Assembly (NCBI RefSeq): GCF_011927695.1
Contig: NZ_JAATJE010000002.1
Coordinates: 668,001-732,000, forward strand
Reading direction: 5' to 3'
Length of the DNA: 64,000 nt
Origin: Sphingomonas jejuensis
Lineage (GTDB): Bacteria > Pseudomonadota > Alphaproteobacteria > Sphingomonadales > Sphingomonadaceae
The position numbers and the translations under genes are program-made. Below, one piece after another: positions 55,283 to 64,000 of this stretch. The notes under the pieces were generated by a model. That model worked only from the letters and a program-made list of their open reading frames with translations, was not told the origin of the DNA and made no database searches. The stretch's first letter is position 1, and each line of letters opens with the position of its first letter.

Positions 55283-55801
55283 ATGACGAAACGCTCCCCG
55301 ACACGACCGACCGAGCCCGAGCGCCGCAACCATGCCGTTCGCGTCGCCGACATCGTGCCGGCCGTCGGCGACAAGGCGTTTCGGCGGTTCGGCTTCATCC
55401 AGTCGTCGGTGGTGAGCCGCTGGGCGGAGATCGTCGGCGCCCGCTATGCCGCGGTGTCGGCACCCGAATCGATCCGGTTTCCGGCCGGCAAGCGCGCCGA
55501 CGGCGTGCTCAGGCTGACGGTCGAAGGCGCGCATGGACCGATGATGCAGCATGTCGCGCCGACCATTGTGGAGCGGGTGAACCGCTTTTTCGGATACACG
55601 GCCGTGTCGCGCGTCTCGATCCGGACTGGCTCGCCGCTGCGCCGTCCAGCTGTCGCAAGGCCCACGGCACCGGACCAGGCGCAGGTGCCCGTCGAGATGG
55701 GTGACAGCCTGCGTGCCGTTTCCGATCCGGAGCTGCGCGCCGTGCTCGAATCGCTTGCGGCCGGCGTGGCGCGCTCCAGCGGCCTGCCGAGGGTCGGATG
55801 A
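55283..55801 (+). CDS. DUF721 / DciA-like protein
   Basis: 172 aa. Landmarks: VRVADIVPAVGDKAFRRFGF, IQSSVVSRWAEIVGARYAAV, GVLRLTVEGAHGPMMQHVAP and VERVNRFFGYTAVSRVSIR. DUF721 (DciA) proteins load or control the replicative helicase DnaB in bacteria without DnaC. The C-terminal 60 residues are a Pro/Arg linker and a short helix (SDPELRAVLESLAAGVA). The ATG at 55283 is chosen for GGAG six nt upstream; an ATG four codons earlier is possible. ATGA overlap with the next gene. First gene of a six-gene operon through smc. Confidence 0.85.
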   Translation: MTKRSPTRPTEPERRNHAVRVADIVPAVGDKAFRRFGFIQSSVVSRWAEIVGARYAAVSAPESIRFPAGKRADGVLRLTVEGAHGPMMQHVAPTIVERVNRFFGYTAVSRVSIRTGSPLRRPAVARPTAPDQAQVPVEMGDSLRAVSDPELRAVLESLAAGVARSSGLPRVG

Positions 55802-56475
55802 AGCGGCGCGAGTTCATCGCCGGCGCTGCGGTGGCCCTAGCGTCGCCCGCCTTTGCGCAGCGCCGTGGCGCCGGACCGGCCGTGTCGGTCACCCCGGCGG
55901 GAACGGCGCTGCTCGGCAATCCGGCGGCGCCGCGCCGGCTGACCGAATATCTCAGCTACACTTGCCCGCACTGCGCGCATTTCTCCGGCGAGGCGTCCGG
56001 GCCGCTCGCGACCGAGTTCGTCTCCCGCGGATCGCTGGCGGTGGAGCTGTTCCCGGCCGTGCGCGATGCGCTGGACCTTGCCGCCGCGCTGCTGGCGCGG
56101 ACGGGCGGTCCGTCGCGCGTGTTCGCGAACAGCGCCGTGCTGTTCGCCGCGCAGCCGCAATGGCTGGAGACAGGCGGCGCGTTCCTGCAGGCCGAGTCGG
56201 CCCGTCTCGCGACGCTTCCGCCGCCGCTGGCGCTGGTCGAGGTGGCGCGCGGTGCAGGCCTGATCGCGCTGATGGAGCGCAATCGTCACAGCGCCAGCCA
56301 GATCGACGCGGCGCTCGCCGACGTCGGCTACCGGTCGACGCTCACCCGCCTGTCGCAGCAGGCGTGGCGTACGGAAGCCATTCCGGGCACCCCTTATTTC
56401 AAGCTCAACGGCCGCCCGCTGGCGACCGCCCACGACTGGCCGAGCCTGCGGGCGCAGCTGCTCGCCACCCGCTGA
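55798..56475 (+). CDS. DsbA-like thioredoxin-fold exported protein (CPHC)
   Basis: 225 aa. A Tat-like or Sec signal (MKRREFIAGAAVALASPAFA) precedes a thioredoxin fold with active site CPHC (EYLSYTCPHCAHFSGEASGP), then the helical insert and a cis-Pro loop IPGTPYFKLNGRP. It acts in the periplasm, oxidising or isomerising disulfides. ATGA overlap with the DUF721 gene, and 20 bp before a paralogue. Confidence 0.92.
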   Translation: MKRREFIAGAAVALASPAFAQRRGAGPAVSVTPAGTALLGNPAAPRRLTEYLSYTCPHCAHFSGEASGPLATEFVSRGSLAVELFPAVRDALDLAAALLARTGGPSRVFANSAVLFAAQPQWLETGGAFLQAESARLATLPPPLALVEVARGAGLIALMERNRHSASQIDAALADVGYRSTLTRLSQQAWRTEAIPGTPYFKLNGRPLATAHDWPSLRAQLLATR

Positions 56476-56495
56476 CCCCCTTTGAAACGGAGCCG

Positions 56496-57230
56496 ATGAT
56501 GCCGCGCTTTCTCCTTCTTTCCGTCGCTGTTCTGGCGCTTGGCGCCTGCGGCGGCACGTCGACCGAAAACGGCACCGCCGCCAACACGGCGGCCCCGACC
56601 AACGCGTCGGCATCCGCCGGCAACTGGGCCGAAACCGTCACCAAGACCGCCGATGGCGGCTTTCTGGTCGGCAATCCGAATGCGCCGGTGAAGCTGGTCG
56701 AATATGCCTCGCTGACTTGCCATGTCTGCAAGGATTTCGCGGAAGCCGGGTACCGCCCGCTGATCGACAACTACGTCTCCAAGGGCACGGTGAGCCTGGA
56801 GCTGCGCAACTATGTCCGCGATCCGATCGACCTGGCGGCGTCGCTGCTGACCCGGTGCCAGGGTGCCGGACCCTATCTGCAGCTGACCGAGCAGACCTAT
56901 GACAACCAGCCTGCGTTGCTGGAGCAGGCGCAGAACCTGAGCACCGAGACGCTGACGCGGATCGGCAACCTTCCCCAGGCGCAGCAATATGCCGCCATCG
57001 CCAATGAGCTGGGCCTGAAGGACTTCTATGCGCAGCGCGGACTTGGCAGCCAGCGCGCCGACGCCTGCCTGGCCGACGAGCAGGCGGTGAGCGAGCTGGT
57101 CGCCATGCAGCGCCGGGCAAACGAGGAGTATCAGATCCCCGGCACGCCGGCATTCCTGATCAACGGCGAGCTCCAGCAGGTCACCAACTGGCAGGCGCTC
57201 GAGCCGCTGATCCGCGCCGCCGGCGGCTGA
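56496..57230 (+). CDS. DsbA-like thioredoxin-fold lipoprotein (CHVC)
   Basis: 244 aa. The lipobox LAVxxL-GAC form is seen (LLLSVAVLALGACGGTSTEN), followed by an Asn/Ala/Thr linker. The thioredoxin fold has active site CHVC (LVEYASLTCHVCKDFAEAGY) and cis-Pro loop IPGTPAFLINGELQQ. Paralogue of the preceding gene but lipid-anchored and with a different active-site dipeptide, which should give a different redox potential. Two adjacent ATGs (56496, 56499). 13 bp upstream of smc. Confidence 0.92.
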   Translation: MMPRFLLLSVAVLALGACGGTSTENGTAANTAAPTNASASAGNWAETVTKTADGGFLVGNPNAPVKLVEYASLTCHVCKDFAEAGYRPLIDNYVSKGTVSLELRNYVRDPIDLAASLLTRCQGAGPYLQLTEQTYDNQPALLEQAQNLSTETLTRIGNLPQAQQYAAIANELGLKDFYAQRGLGSQRADACLADEQAVSELVAMQRRANEEYQIPGTPAFLINGELQQVTNWQALEPLIRAAGG

Positions 57231-57243
57231 TTTCGACGGTCGC

Positions 57244-60200
57244 ATGGGGGGCATGCGGTTCGAACGGCTGAGGCTTCAAGGCTTCAAGAGCTTCGTCGAT
57301 CCGACGGAGCTTCTGATCGGTCCCGGGCTGACCGGGATCGTCGGGCCGAATGGCTGCGGCAAGTCGAACCTGCTGGAAGCCCTCCGCTGGGTGATGGGTG
57401 AAGGGTCGGCCCGATCGCTTCGCGGCACCGGAATGGACGACGTGATCTTCGCCGGCACCGCCACCCGCCCGCAGCGCGGTGCGGCGGAGGTGGGGCTGCA
57501 CGGCTGGCGTGCGGACGGCGAGGAGATGGAGGTCGTCCGGCGGATCGAGCGGGGAGCCGGCTCGGCCTATCGGATCGACGGCCGGGACGCGCGTGCCCGC
57601 GACGTCGCCCTGCTGTTCGCCGACGCGTCGACGGGCGCGCACTCCCCCGCGCTCGTCAGCCAGGGGCGGATCAGCGCGATCATCGCGGCGCGCCCGGCAG
57701 AGCGGCGCGCCATGCTGGAGGAGGCCGCGGGGATCGTCGGCCTGCACGTGCGGCGGCGCGATGCCGAGGCCCGGCTGCGCGCGACGGAGGCCAATCTGGA
57801 CCAGGTGGGGGAGGCCGTGGTCCAGATGGAAGCGCGCGCGCAGGTGCTGGTGCGACAGGCGCGGGCGGCGGAGCGCTATCGCGCGATCGGGCAGCGGATC
57901 CGGATCGCGGAGGCGCGGCTCCTGCATTCGCGCTGGCGGGATGCGAGCGCCGTGGAGGCGGCTGCCCGCGCCGAGGCCCAATCCGCCGAGCACGAGGTGC
58001 AACGGCTTGGTACCGCGCATGCGGCTGCAACTATCCGTCTCAGGGAGGCGGTTGCCGCGCTGACGGCGGCGCGATCGGCGGCAGAAGCCGCACGCGGAGA
58101 GGCGACGGCCTTGTCGCATCAGGCGGCCGCCGTCGCCGCGCGTCGTGGCGAGGCGGAGCGCCGACTGAGCGAACTCGGCCGCGCCCGCTCCGCGCTCGAC
58201 CATGATCGCACGCGCGAGGAGCGGCTCGCGGCGGATGCCGTCGATGCCATGTCGCGGCTGGCGATGGAGGCGGCCGACCTGAAGGCGCAGCTGGCCGCGA
58301 CCGAAGAACGGCGCGCTGAAGCGGCGCGCAGCCAGGATGAGGCGGACCGAGCCGCGGCCGCCGCGGATGCTGCGCTGGCCGCGGCGCAGGCCGCAAAGGC
58401 CGCGCAGGACGCCGACGTCCGCATCGCCGAGGGCATCCTGCTCACCGCCAGGCGCCGCGCCGATGCCGCGCGCATCGAACTGGACCGGGTCGAGTCCGCT
58501 TCCGCCTCGCTGGTGAATCCCGACCTGCTGGGCGACGCGCTGGCCGTTTCGCAGGCGCAGGAGAGCAGCGCGGCGGCCGCCGTCGAGATGGCGCAGCGGG
58601 AGATCGTCGCGATCGAGGAGGAGCATGCGCGGCTCGTCGCCGCGCGTGCGCAAGCCGATGCCCTGTTGTCGTCAACCCTTGCCGAGGTGAAGGCGATGCG
58701 GACCGAAGCCGCGGCGCTGGAGACGGCGAGGCGATCCGCGCTGACGCAGGATCGGCTTGCGAACGAGATCGATGCGCCCGCGGGGCTCGAACTGGCGGTT
58801 GCCGCCGCGCTTGGTGCCGACGTCGATTTTCCGGTGGCCGCATGGAGCGGAACGCCGCCGACCGCCCTCGAGACGGATGGGGAGGACACCCTGGACGCGG
58901 TGGTGACGGCGCCGCCCGCGCTCCGGCCGCGATTGCGGTCGATCCGCCTGGTGTCGGAAGATGACGGGGCGCCGCTGGCCATCGGCCGGAGCGTGGTCAC
59001 GCCGGCGGGACGCGTTCGGCGGTGGGACGGGTTGGTGACGGAGGGCACCAATGCCGACACGGCAGCGGTCCTGCTGCGCGAGAACCGCCGTCGAGAGCTG
59101 GAGCAAAGCCTGCCGGCGCGGGAACGACAGGCTCTTGTTGCGCGAACCGAGGCGGAGGCGGTGGCCGCAGCGCTCACCGACGCTGGCCGGCGCGCGGCAT
59201 CAACCCGCGCGGCGATGCTGGAGGCGGAAGATCGGGGGAGAGCCGCGCGGCGCGAGGCCGATCGCCTGGCAGGCCTGATCGAGCGCGCCGTGGCGCAGGC
59301 CGCCGACATGGAGGCGCGTCGTCGGCGCGCCCAAGCGGAGCGGGACAGCGCGGGGACGGACGTTGCCGCGGCGGAGCAAGCGCTGGCGGCGCTGGCCACG
59401 CAGGGCGACAGCCATGCCGCACTCGCTCCGCTGGCGGCGGTCGCACACCGGACGCGGAGCGAGGCCGCCCGCCTGCGTGCGGAGGACGGCGCATCCCGGC
59501 AGGCGCTGGCCGCGATCGAACACCGGCAGGCCGCCGTCAAACGCGACCTGCATGGCTGGACGGATCGCTCCGCCGAGGCGGCGCGCCGCCTGAACGAGAT
59601 CTCGACGCGAGGCGCGGCGATCGGGGAGGAAACGGCGGCGCTGAGCGACGTGCCGGCCCGCCTCGACGCGGAAGCCTCGCTGATCGCGGAGCGGCATCGC
59701 CAGGCCGCCGAGATGGCGTCCGAAGCGGCGGAACGGCTGCATGTTGCGGAAGCGGACCGGGCCCGGCTCGATGGAGAGGCGGCTGCGATCAGCGAGGCGC
59801 TGGCCAGCGCGCGCGAAGCCAGGGCAGGTGCCTCTGCCCGCGAGGAAGGGGCAATCGCGCGGCGTGTGGAGACGGGTCGCATCTCGGGCGAGCGGTTCTC
59901 GTGTCCCGCGGCTGCCCTGCCCGCCGTCGCAGGGTTCGATCCTGCCGATGTCGGGACCCCGGCGGCCGAATCCGACGGGCATGACCGGTTGCTTGCCGAG
60001 CGAGAGCGGATGGGGCCGGTCAATCTGGTCGCCGAGGCGGAGCTGGCGGAGCTGCGCGAGGCGGTGAGCGCCCGGTCGGCGGAGCGGGACGATCTGGTTG
60101 CCGCCATCGCCGCGCTGCGCGCGTCCATCGGCGCCCTGAACCGCGAGGGGCGTCAACGGCTGCTTGCCGCCTTCGAGACGGTCGATGGTCATTTCCGCCG

Positions 60201-60636
60201 CTTGTTCTCGACCCTGTTCCAGGGCGGCGAGGCTCACCTGGCGCTGATCGACGCCGACGATCCCCTGGAGGCGGGGCTGGAGATCATGGCGCAGCCGCCC
60301 GGCAAGCGGCTGCAATCGCTGTCGCTGCTTTCAGGCGGCGAGCAGGCGCTGACCGCCGTCGCGCTGATCTTTGCGCTGTTCCTGACCGCTCCCGCCCCCG
60401 TCTGCGTGCTCGACGAGGTGGATGCGCCCCTGGACGACGCCAATATCGAGCGCTTCTGCGATCTTCTCGACCTTATGGCGCTGGACACGGAGACACGATA
60501 CCTCGTGGTCACGCACAACGCGGTGACGATGTCGCGGATGCACAGGTTGTTCGGGGTGACGATGGTGGAACGGGGGGTCAGCCGCTTGGTCTCAGTCGAT
60601 CTTGGCGGCGCCGAGGCGCTGATGGCAGCCGAATGA
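57244..60636 (+). CDS. smc: Chromosome segregation protein SMC
   Basis: 1130 aa. ABC-type head with Walker A GIVGPNGCGKSNLLEALRWV (residues about 31-50), long coiled coils broken by a hinge (about 510-650, including EIDAPAGLELAVAAALGADV and RRWDGLVTEGTNADTAAVLL), and the C-terminal head with signature LLSGGEQALTAVALIFALFL (about 1029-1048) and Walker B VCVLDEVDAPLDDANIERFC. Condenses and organises the chromosome with ScpA/ScpB, which are elsewhere. Slightly shorter than most SMCs, with Ala/Arg-rich arms. ATG 57244 or 57253. ATGA overlap with the next gene. Confidence 0.95.
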   Translation: MGGMRFERLRLQGFKSFVDPTELLIGPGLTGIVGPNGCGKSNLLEALRWVMGEGSARSLRGTGMDDVIFAGTATRPQRGAAEVGLHGWRADGEEMEVVRRIERGAGSAYRIDGRDARARDVALLFADASTGAHSPALVSQGRISAIIAARPAERRAMLEEAAGIVGLHVRRRDAEARLRATEANLDQVGEAVVQMEARAQVLVRQARAAERYRAIGQRIRIAEARLLHSRWRDASAVEAAARAEAQSAEHEVQRLGTAHAAATIRLREAVAALTAARSAAEAARGEATALSHQAAAVAARRGEAERRLSELGRARSALDHDRTREERLAADAVDAMSRLAMEAADLKAQLAATEERRAEAARSQDEADRAAAAADAALAAAQAAKAAQDADVRIAEGILLTARRRADAARIELDRVESASASLVNPDLLGDALAVSQAQESSAAAAVEMAQREIVAIEEEHARLVAARAQADALLSSTLAEVKAMRTEAAALETARRSALTQDRLANEIDAPAGLELAVAAALGADVDFPVAAWSGTPPTALETDGEDTLDAVVTAPPALRPRLRSIRLVSEDDGAPLAIGRSVVTPAGRVRRWDGLVTEGTNADTAAVLLRENRRRELEQSLPARERQALVARTEAEAVAAALTDAGRRAASTRAAMLEAEDRGRAARREADRLAGLIERAVAQAADMEARRRRAQAERDSAGTDVAAAEQALAALATQGDSHAALAPLAAVAHRTRSEAARLRAEDGASRQALAAIEHRQAAVKRDLHGWTDRSAEAARRLNEISTRGAAIGEETAALSDVPARLDAEASLIAERHRQAAEMASEAAERLHVAEADRARLDGEAAAISEALASAREARAGASAREEGAIARRVETGRISGERFSCPAAALPAVAGFDPADVGTPAAESDGHDRLLAERERMGPVNLVAEAELAELREAVSARSAERDDLVAAIAALRASIGALNREGRQRLLAAFETVDGHFRRLFSTLFQGGEAHLALIDADDPLEAGLEIMAQPPGKRLQSLSLLSGGEQALTAVALIFALFLTAPAPVCVLDEVDAPLDDANIERFCDLLDLMALDTETRYLVVTHNAVTMSRMHRLFGVTMVERGVSRLVSVDLGGAEALMAAE

Positions 60637-61127
60637 GCGCCGCGGAGACGCTGGCGGGAGAGGCGCTGGACCCGCTCGACCCGCGCTATCGCACGGTGCT
60701 GCGGCTTGGCTCGCTCGTCGCGGCGCTGCCGCTGCTGGTCGCGGCCGTCGTTGCCGACGCGGTGCTCAGCAGCAGGTTCGATTTCGCGTTCGGCGCGATC
60801 GCGAGCGGCATAGCGCTGCTGCTGATCAGCTGGGTCCTGGTGAGCCCGGCGCGCCGCTTCAACGCATGGGGATATCGGCTGGACGGCGACGAGCTGAACG
60901 TCGCGCGGGGCGTGCTGACGCGCACCCACAGCATTGTTCCGCTTCAGCGCGTGCAGCATATCGACGTCGGCCAGGGCGCGATCGCCCGGCGCTTCGGCCT
61001 GGCCGAGCTGGTCGTCCACACGGCCGGCACACATGGTGCCGCCGTGACCATCCCGGGCCTCGCGCTGCCCGAGGCGGAGCGGCTGCGCGACGAAATCCGG
61101 CTCCACATCCGCCGGGAGGCGGAGTGA
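60633..61127 (+). CDS. Bacterial PH-domain (bPH2) membrane protein, YdbS-like
   Basis: 164 aa. Two hydrophobic segments (LGSLVAALPLLVAAVVADAV and FGAIASGIALLLISWVLVSP) are followed by one bPH2 domain: AWGYRLDGDELNVARGVLTR, THSIVPLQRVQHIDVGQGAI, ARRFGLAELVVHTAGTHGAA. These YdbS-type proteins always pair with a larger YdbT-type partner, as here (GTGA overlap). Function unknown; coupled to smc by ATGA. Confidence 0.9.
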   Translation: MSAAETLAGEALDPLDPRYRTVLRLGSLVAALPLLVAAVVADAVLSSRFDFAFGAIASGIALLLISWVLVSPARRFNAWGYRLDGDELNVARGVLTRTHSIVPLQRVQHIDVGQGAIARRFGLAELVVHTAGTHGAAVTIPGLALPEAERLRDEIRLHIRREAE

Positions 61128-62611
61128 GCGCGGAGGGCGGGCGGCGGCTTCATCCCGCCTCGCTCATCACCGGCATCCTGGACAGCATCCGGAGCTCCAT
61201 CCTGGCGCTGCTGCCCATTTTCGGCAGCATCGCCTTTGCGGAGCGGCCGTTCGTGTCCGTGCCGATCGCCTTCCTGATCCTTGCCGGGCTGATCCTGGTT
61301 CCCACGATCAAGTGGATGCGGTTCCGCTACACGATTGGCGACGACGCGCTGGTGATCGAACAGGGCGTGATCAGCCGCCAGCGCCGGGTCATTCCGTTCG
61401 AGCGCGTGCAGGACATCGATGTCGAGCGCGGGCCGATCGCTCGCGCGACGGGCACGGCGCTGGTCAAGGTGGAGACCGGCGGCGGCGGCAAGGACGAGGG
61501 CACGCTGGATGTCGTGACGCTTGCCGAGGTGGAGCGTCTGCGCGCGGCGATCCGCGGCTGGCGCGGCGCGGCGCCCGCGACCGATGCCGCCGCCACGGAG
61601 GTGGCGGCGTCGCCGCCCGATCAGCTGATCTACGCGATGCCGATCAGCCGCGTGGTGCTGTCGGGCGTGCTGGGCTTTTCACTGGTGTCGATCGCGGTGA
61701 TCTTCGGCGCGCTGCAATATGTGGAGCCGCTGGTCGAAGGGACGCGGTACGACGTCTACGACTTCATCCGCGAGCAGGTGGGCAGCCGGCGCATCGATCC
61801 GCGCGAAGCCGCAACCGGCGCCCGCATGCTGGCGACGGCAGCCTTTGTGGCGAGCCTGGTGGGCGCGGCCCTGGTGCTGGGGTTCGTCACGGGCATCGTG
61901 CTGGCGCTGTTGCGCGATTTCGGGTTCCGGCTGAGCTGGTCCGGCGCGGCGTTCCGCGTGCGCCGCGGGCTGCTCACCATCCGCGAGGTGCAGGTGCCGC
62001 GCGGCCGGGTGCAGCGCGTGATCCTGAAGGCGCCGCTCCTGCTGCGGCTGATGAAATACCGGCGGGTGGAACTGGGGACGATCGGCGGGGCGAGCGAGAT
62101 GGGCGGGAGCCATGTCGTCGCGCCGCTTGCCCGGAGTGAGGAGATCAACCGCATCACCGACCTCCTTCACCTCGACGCCGCGCCGGCGGGGTGGCGACGG
62201 GGGCACGGGCTGATGGTGCTGCAGCGGTCTGGACGGCTGTTGACGGCCATGTTGACGCCGATGGTGGTGCTCGGCGTGCTTGTGCCCTGGACGTTGCCGC
62301 TGGTGCCGGTGGTGCTGATTCCTATTCTGGCGGTCGGCTGGCTCGCGTGGCGGGGGGAGCGTCATGCGATCGAGCAGGGCGCACTGCACGTCAGGAACGG
62401 CATCCTGGGCATCCGCCACGTCATTGTGCCGATGCGGCGCATCCAGTCGGTGACGATCCGGCGCGGCTGGATCGAACGGGCGATCGGCCTGTCGAGCGTG
62501 ATCGTCGACGTGGCGGGCGCATCGACCTACACGGTGCCGGTGGTGTCGGGGCTGGTGCCGGACGACGCGCGCCGGCTGGCGGCGGCGCTCCTGATCGGGC
62601 GGCGCGGCTGA
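61124..62611 (+). CDS. Bacterial PH-domain membrane protein with repeated bPH2 domains, YdbT-like
   Basis: 495 aa, GTG start at 61124 overlapping the previous stop (GTGA). Three membrane-plus-bPH2 units occur in a row. Each carries a variant of the R-x-x-x-x-P-x-x-R-x-Q pattern: QGVISRQRRVIPFERVQDID (about residue 85), RGLLTIREVQVPRGRVQRVI (about 290) and NGILGIRHVIVPMRRIQSVT (about 425), followed by a trans-membrane pair or a beta segment. Works with the preceding YdbS-like protein, probably at the membrane; role unknown. Confidence 0.9.
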   Translation: MSAEGGRRLHPASLITGILDSIRSSILALLPIFGSIAFAERPFVSVPIAFLILAGLILVPTIKWMRFRYTIGDDALVIEQGVISRQRRVIPFERVQDIDVERGPIARATGTALVKVETGGGGKDEGTLDVVTLAEVERLRAAIRGWRGAAPATDAAATEVAASPPDQLIYAMPISRVVLSGVLGFSLVSIAVIFGALQYVEPLVEGTRYDVYDFIREQVGSRRIDPREAATGARMLATAAFVASLVGAALVLGFVTGIVLALLRDFGFRLSWSGAAFRVRRGLLTIREVQVPRGRVQRVILKAPLLLRLMKYRRVELGTIGGASEMGGSHVVAPLARSEEINRITDLLHLDAAPAGWRRGHGLMVLQRSGRLLTAMLTPMVVLGVLVPWTLPLVPVVLIPILAVGWLAWRGERHAIEQGALHVRNGILGIRHVIVPMRRIQSVTIRRGWIERAIGLSSVIVDVAGASTYTVPVVSGLVPDDARRLAAALLIGRRG

Positions 62612-62615
62612 CCGG

Positions 62616-64000
62616 TCAGCCGGCGGCGGCCATCGCCGCCTGCGCCGCGCGCAGTTCCTCCACGAAGCGGGCATATTCGTCGTCGGCCGCCGCCTTGTCC
62701 TGCAGGCGCAGCAGATAGCTGGGATGGATGGTGACATAGCCGGCGCTGCCGCCCGGAAGCTCGATCACCCGGCCGCGTTCCCGCCCGATGGTGACGACCC
62801 GGCCGAGCAGCGAGCGCGCGGCGGTCGCGCCGAGCGCCACCGTCATCTTCGGGCGGATCAGGTCGCGTTCCTGATCGATCCACCAGCGGCAGGCGTCGAT
62901 CTCCCCGGCGCCGGGCTTTGAATGGATGCGCCGCTTGCCGCGCGTCTCGAACTTAAAATGCTTCACCGCATTGGTGACGTAGGTGGTGCCACGGTCGATG
63001 CCGGCTTCGGCCAGCGCACGGTCGAGCACCTGGCCGGCCGGACCCACGAAGGGGCGACCGGCAAGATCCTCCTGGTCCCCCGGCTGTTCGCCGACGAGCA
63101 TCATCTGCGCGGTGGCCGCGCCCTCTCCGAACACGGTCTGGGTCGCCGGCTTCCACAAGGGGCAGCGGGTGCAGCCGGCCGCTTCCTCGCGCAGCGCATC
63201 GAGCGCAACCGTGCTGTTGCCGCCCACCGCCGCGCGCGCTGTGTCGATCATCGCTGCCTCCCGTGCCTGGGCGCCGGCGATGAGCTGGGGCACCAGTGCC
63301 GTTTCCGGCATGTTCTTCCAGTATTTCTTCGGCATTTCGCGCAGCATCGCGCCCGTCTTCAGCCGAGCCGGATTGAAGATGCTGGAGTAATAAGCCTTCC
63401 AGACATCCTCGATCGGGTCGCCCTCCGGCGCGTCGGCCTTGCTGGCGGCGGGCCCCTCCTTCAGCACCTCGCCGTCCCAGTGCAGCGACAGCTCCGGCGT
63501 CAGGATCGACCAGCGCATGGAGGCGAACCGGCGCACGAAGAAGCCGGCGTTGGTGCGGACGATATGATGGTCGGGCTCCCACCAGGCGACGAAGCGCGTG
63601 CCGCCCTCCTCCTCCACCTCGCGGAAGCGGAGAAAGGCGCGCATCTTGTGCATGTCGCGCCTGACCGCGCGGGCCATGCCGTCGAGCCGGCGGAACAGCG
63701 GATCGGCCCGGTCCTCCATCGCGCCGGGCTGCTGCCGGACCCTGACCAGCGCCTGGTAGAGGAGCGCAAAGCGTTCGGGATCGGCATGGTCGATGACCGA
63801 TTTCGCGAGGTCGACGAAGGGGCGGGGGACGTTGAAGGCGCCGGCGGACACGGGCTCCGGCGGAACCTCGTCCGCGAACAGGTCGCCCGCGCCGCCCGCC
63901 CCGACAGTCCAGACAACCTCGTCGGGCGGCACGCTTGCCAGCGCGAGCGCGCGGGCGGCATCACGCCATCCGTCGAAAACATCCTCGCTGTCGAGGCTGA
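62616..64000 (-). CDS. UdgX family uracil-DNA-binding protein, N-terminus cut by right edge
   Basis: At least 461 codons; the frame stays open to the window end (DVFDGWRDAARALALASVPP just inside the edge), so the GTG at 63932 is not the true start. The N-terminal part is a DUF4130-like domain (AFLRFREVEEEGGTRFVAWW, IFNPARLKTGAMLREMPKKY). The C-terminal UDG domain has its FeS cysteines (CTRCPLWK), motif A MMLVGEQPGDQEDLAGRPFV and the UdgX R-loop KRRIH, whose histidine forms a covalent bond with uracil-DNA. It blocks or repairs uracil in DNA. Convergent with the PH-domain gene (4 bp gap). Confidence 0.92.
   Translation of the reverse strand, partial: SLDSEDVFDGWRDAARALALASVPPDEVVWTVGAGGAGDLFADEVPPEPVSAGAFNVPRPFVDLAKSVIDHADPERFALLYQALVRVRQQPGAMEDRADPLFRRLDGMARAVRRDMHKMRAFLRFREVEEEGGTRFVAWWEPDHHIVRTNAGFFVRRFASMRWSILTPELSLHWDGEVLKEGPAASKADAPEGDPIEDVWKAYYSSIFNPARLKTGAMLREMPKKYWKNMPETALVPQLIAGAQAREAAMIDTARAAVGGNSTVALDALREEAAGCTRCPLWKPATQTVFGEGAATAQMMLVGEQPGDQEDLAGRPFVGPAGQVLDRALAEAGIDRGTTYVTNAVKHFKFETRGKRRIHSKPGAGEIDACRWWIDQERDLIRPKMTVALGATAARSLLGRVVTIGRERGRVIELPGGSAGYVTIHPSYLLRLQDKAAADDEYARFVEELRAAQAAMAAAG

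Noticed and set aside
58119-60128. 669-codon Ser/Ala/Arg-rich frame antisense to smc.
   Set aside because: Compositional shadow of the Ala/Glu/Arg coiled coils; no start signal or domain.

Overview
The window is high-GC bacterial chromosome from an alphaproteobacterium, most likely a yellow-pigmented sphingomonad (Sphingomonadaceae). The signs are a crtY-crtI-crtB carotenoid operon, a SciP-type (DUF1153) cell-cycle regulator, a PEPxxWA-CTERM exoprotein, an alphaproteobacterial-type SerC, UdgX, and tightly packed operons joined by ATGA/GTGA overlaps. I see no rRNA, tRNA, insertion sequence, prophage, CRISPR array or replication origin. Almost all sequence is coding, and the genes look vertically inherited.

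Left part (1-10.4 kb): a sterol-desaturase/fatty-acid-hydroxylase family protein (possible carotenoid ring hydroxylase) and a multi-pass chemoreceptor on the minus strand face crtY-crtI-LOG-crtB. Central energy genes follow: sucC (no sucD beside it), etfB-etfA and an acylphosphatase. From 10.4 to 12.8 kb lie two tandem paralogues with an unusual architecture: signal peptide, TonB-box-like strand, helical repeats, TonB-C-like end.

12.8-25.5 kb: a deacetylase-fold hydrolase coupled to nhaA; a short NfrB-like glycosyltransferase coupled to an outer-membrane NfrA_C-like protein; a Rid protein; DUF445; an RND efflux pump (adaptor and permease) with a palindrome over its promoter; a SIMPL protein; a GlsB/YeaQ stress membrane protein with a possible general-stress promoter; and SciP. 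25.9-33.6 kb: mnmA, a PhzF/FieF-like/PdxH operon, and a divergent Ku-LigD end-joining operon.

33.7-37.8 kb: dnaJ-like, yihY, fabI, a 97-aa membrane protein and aroC form one coupled run. 38-46 kb: amino-acid and purine genes serC-serA, hisZ and purA, with an alpha/beta hydrolase on the opposite strand between hisZ and purA. 46-51.5 kb: a DUF2975/HTH pair, a PEP-CTERM protein, an extensin-like lipoprotein, a second LOG protein, and kynureninase with an exported kynurenine-formamidase-like hydrolase. 51.7-64 kb: a membrane cytochrome c, pheA, nudC, mutY, then a six-gene operon (DciA/DUF721, two DsbA-like proteins, SMC, two bacterial PH-domain proteins) and a UdgX gene cut by the right edge.

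Non-coding signals of note: two copies of a ~75-bp paired-hairpin repeat, each in the spacer of a two-gene operon (ku-ligD and serC-serA); a related-looking inverted repeat captured in frame inside ligD; a structured leader before serC that can hide its ribosome binding site; and tandem hairpins in the 5' leader of the PEP-CTERM gene. Domain names are recognised by eye; no database search was run.
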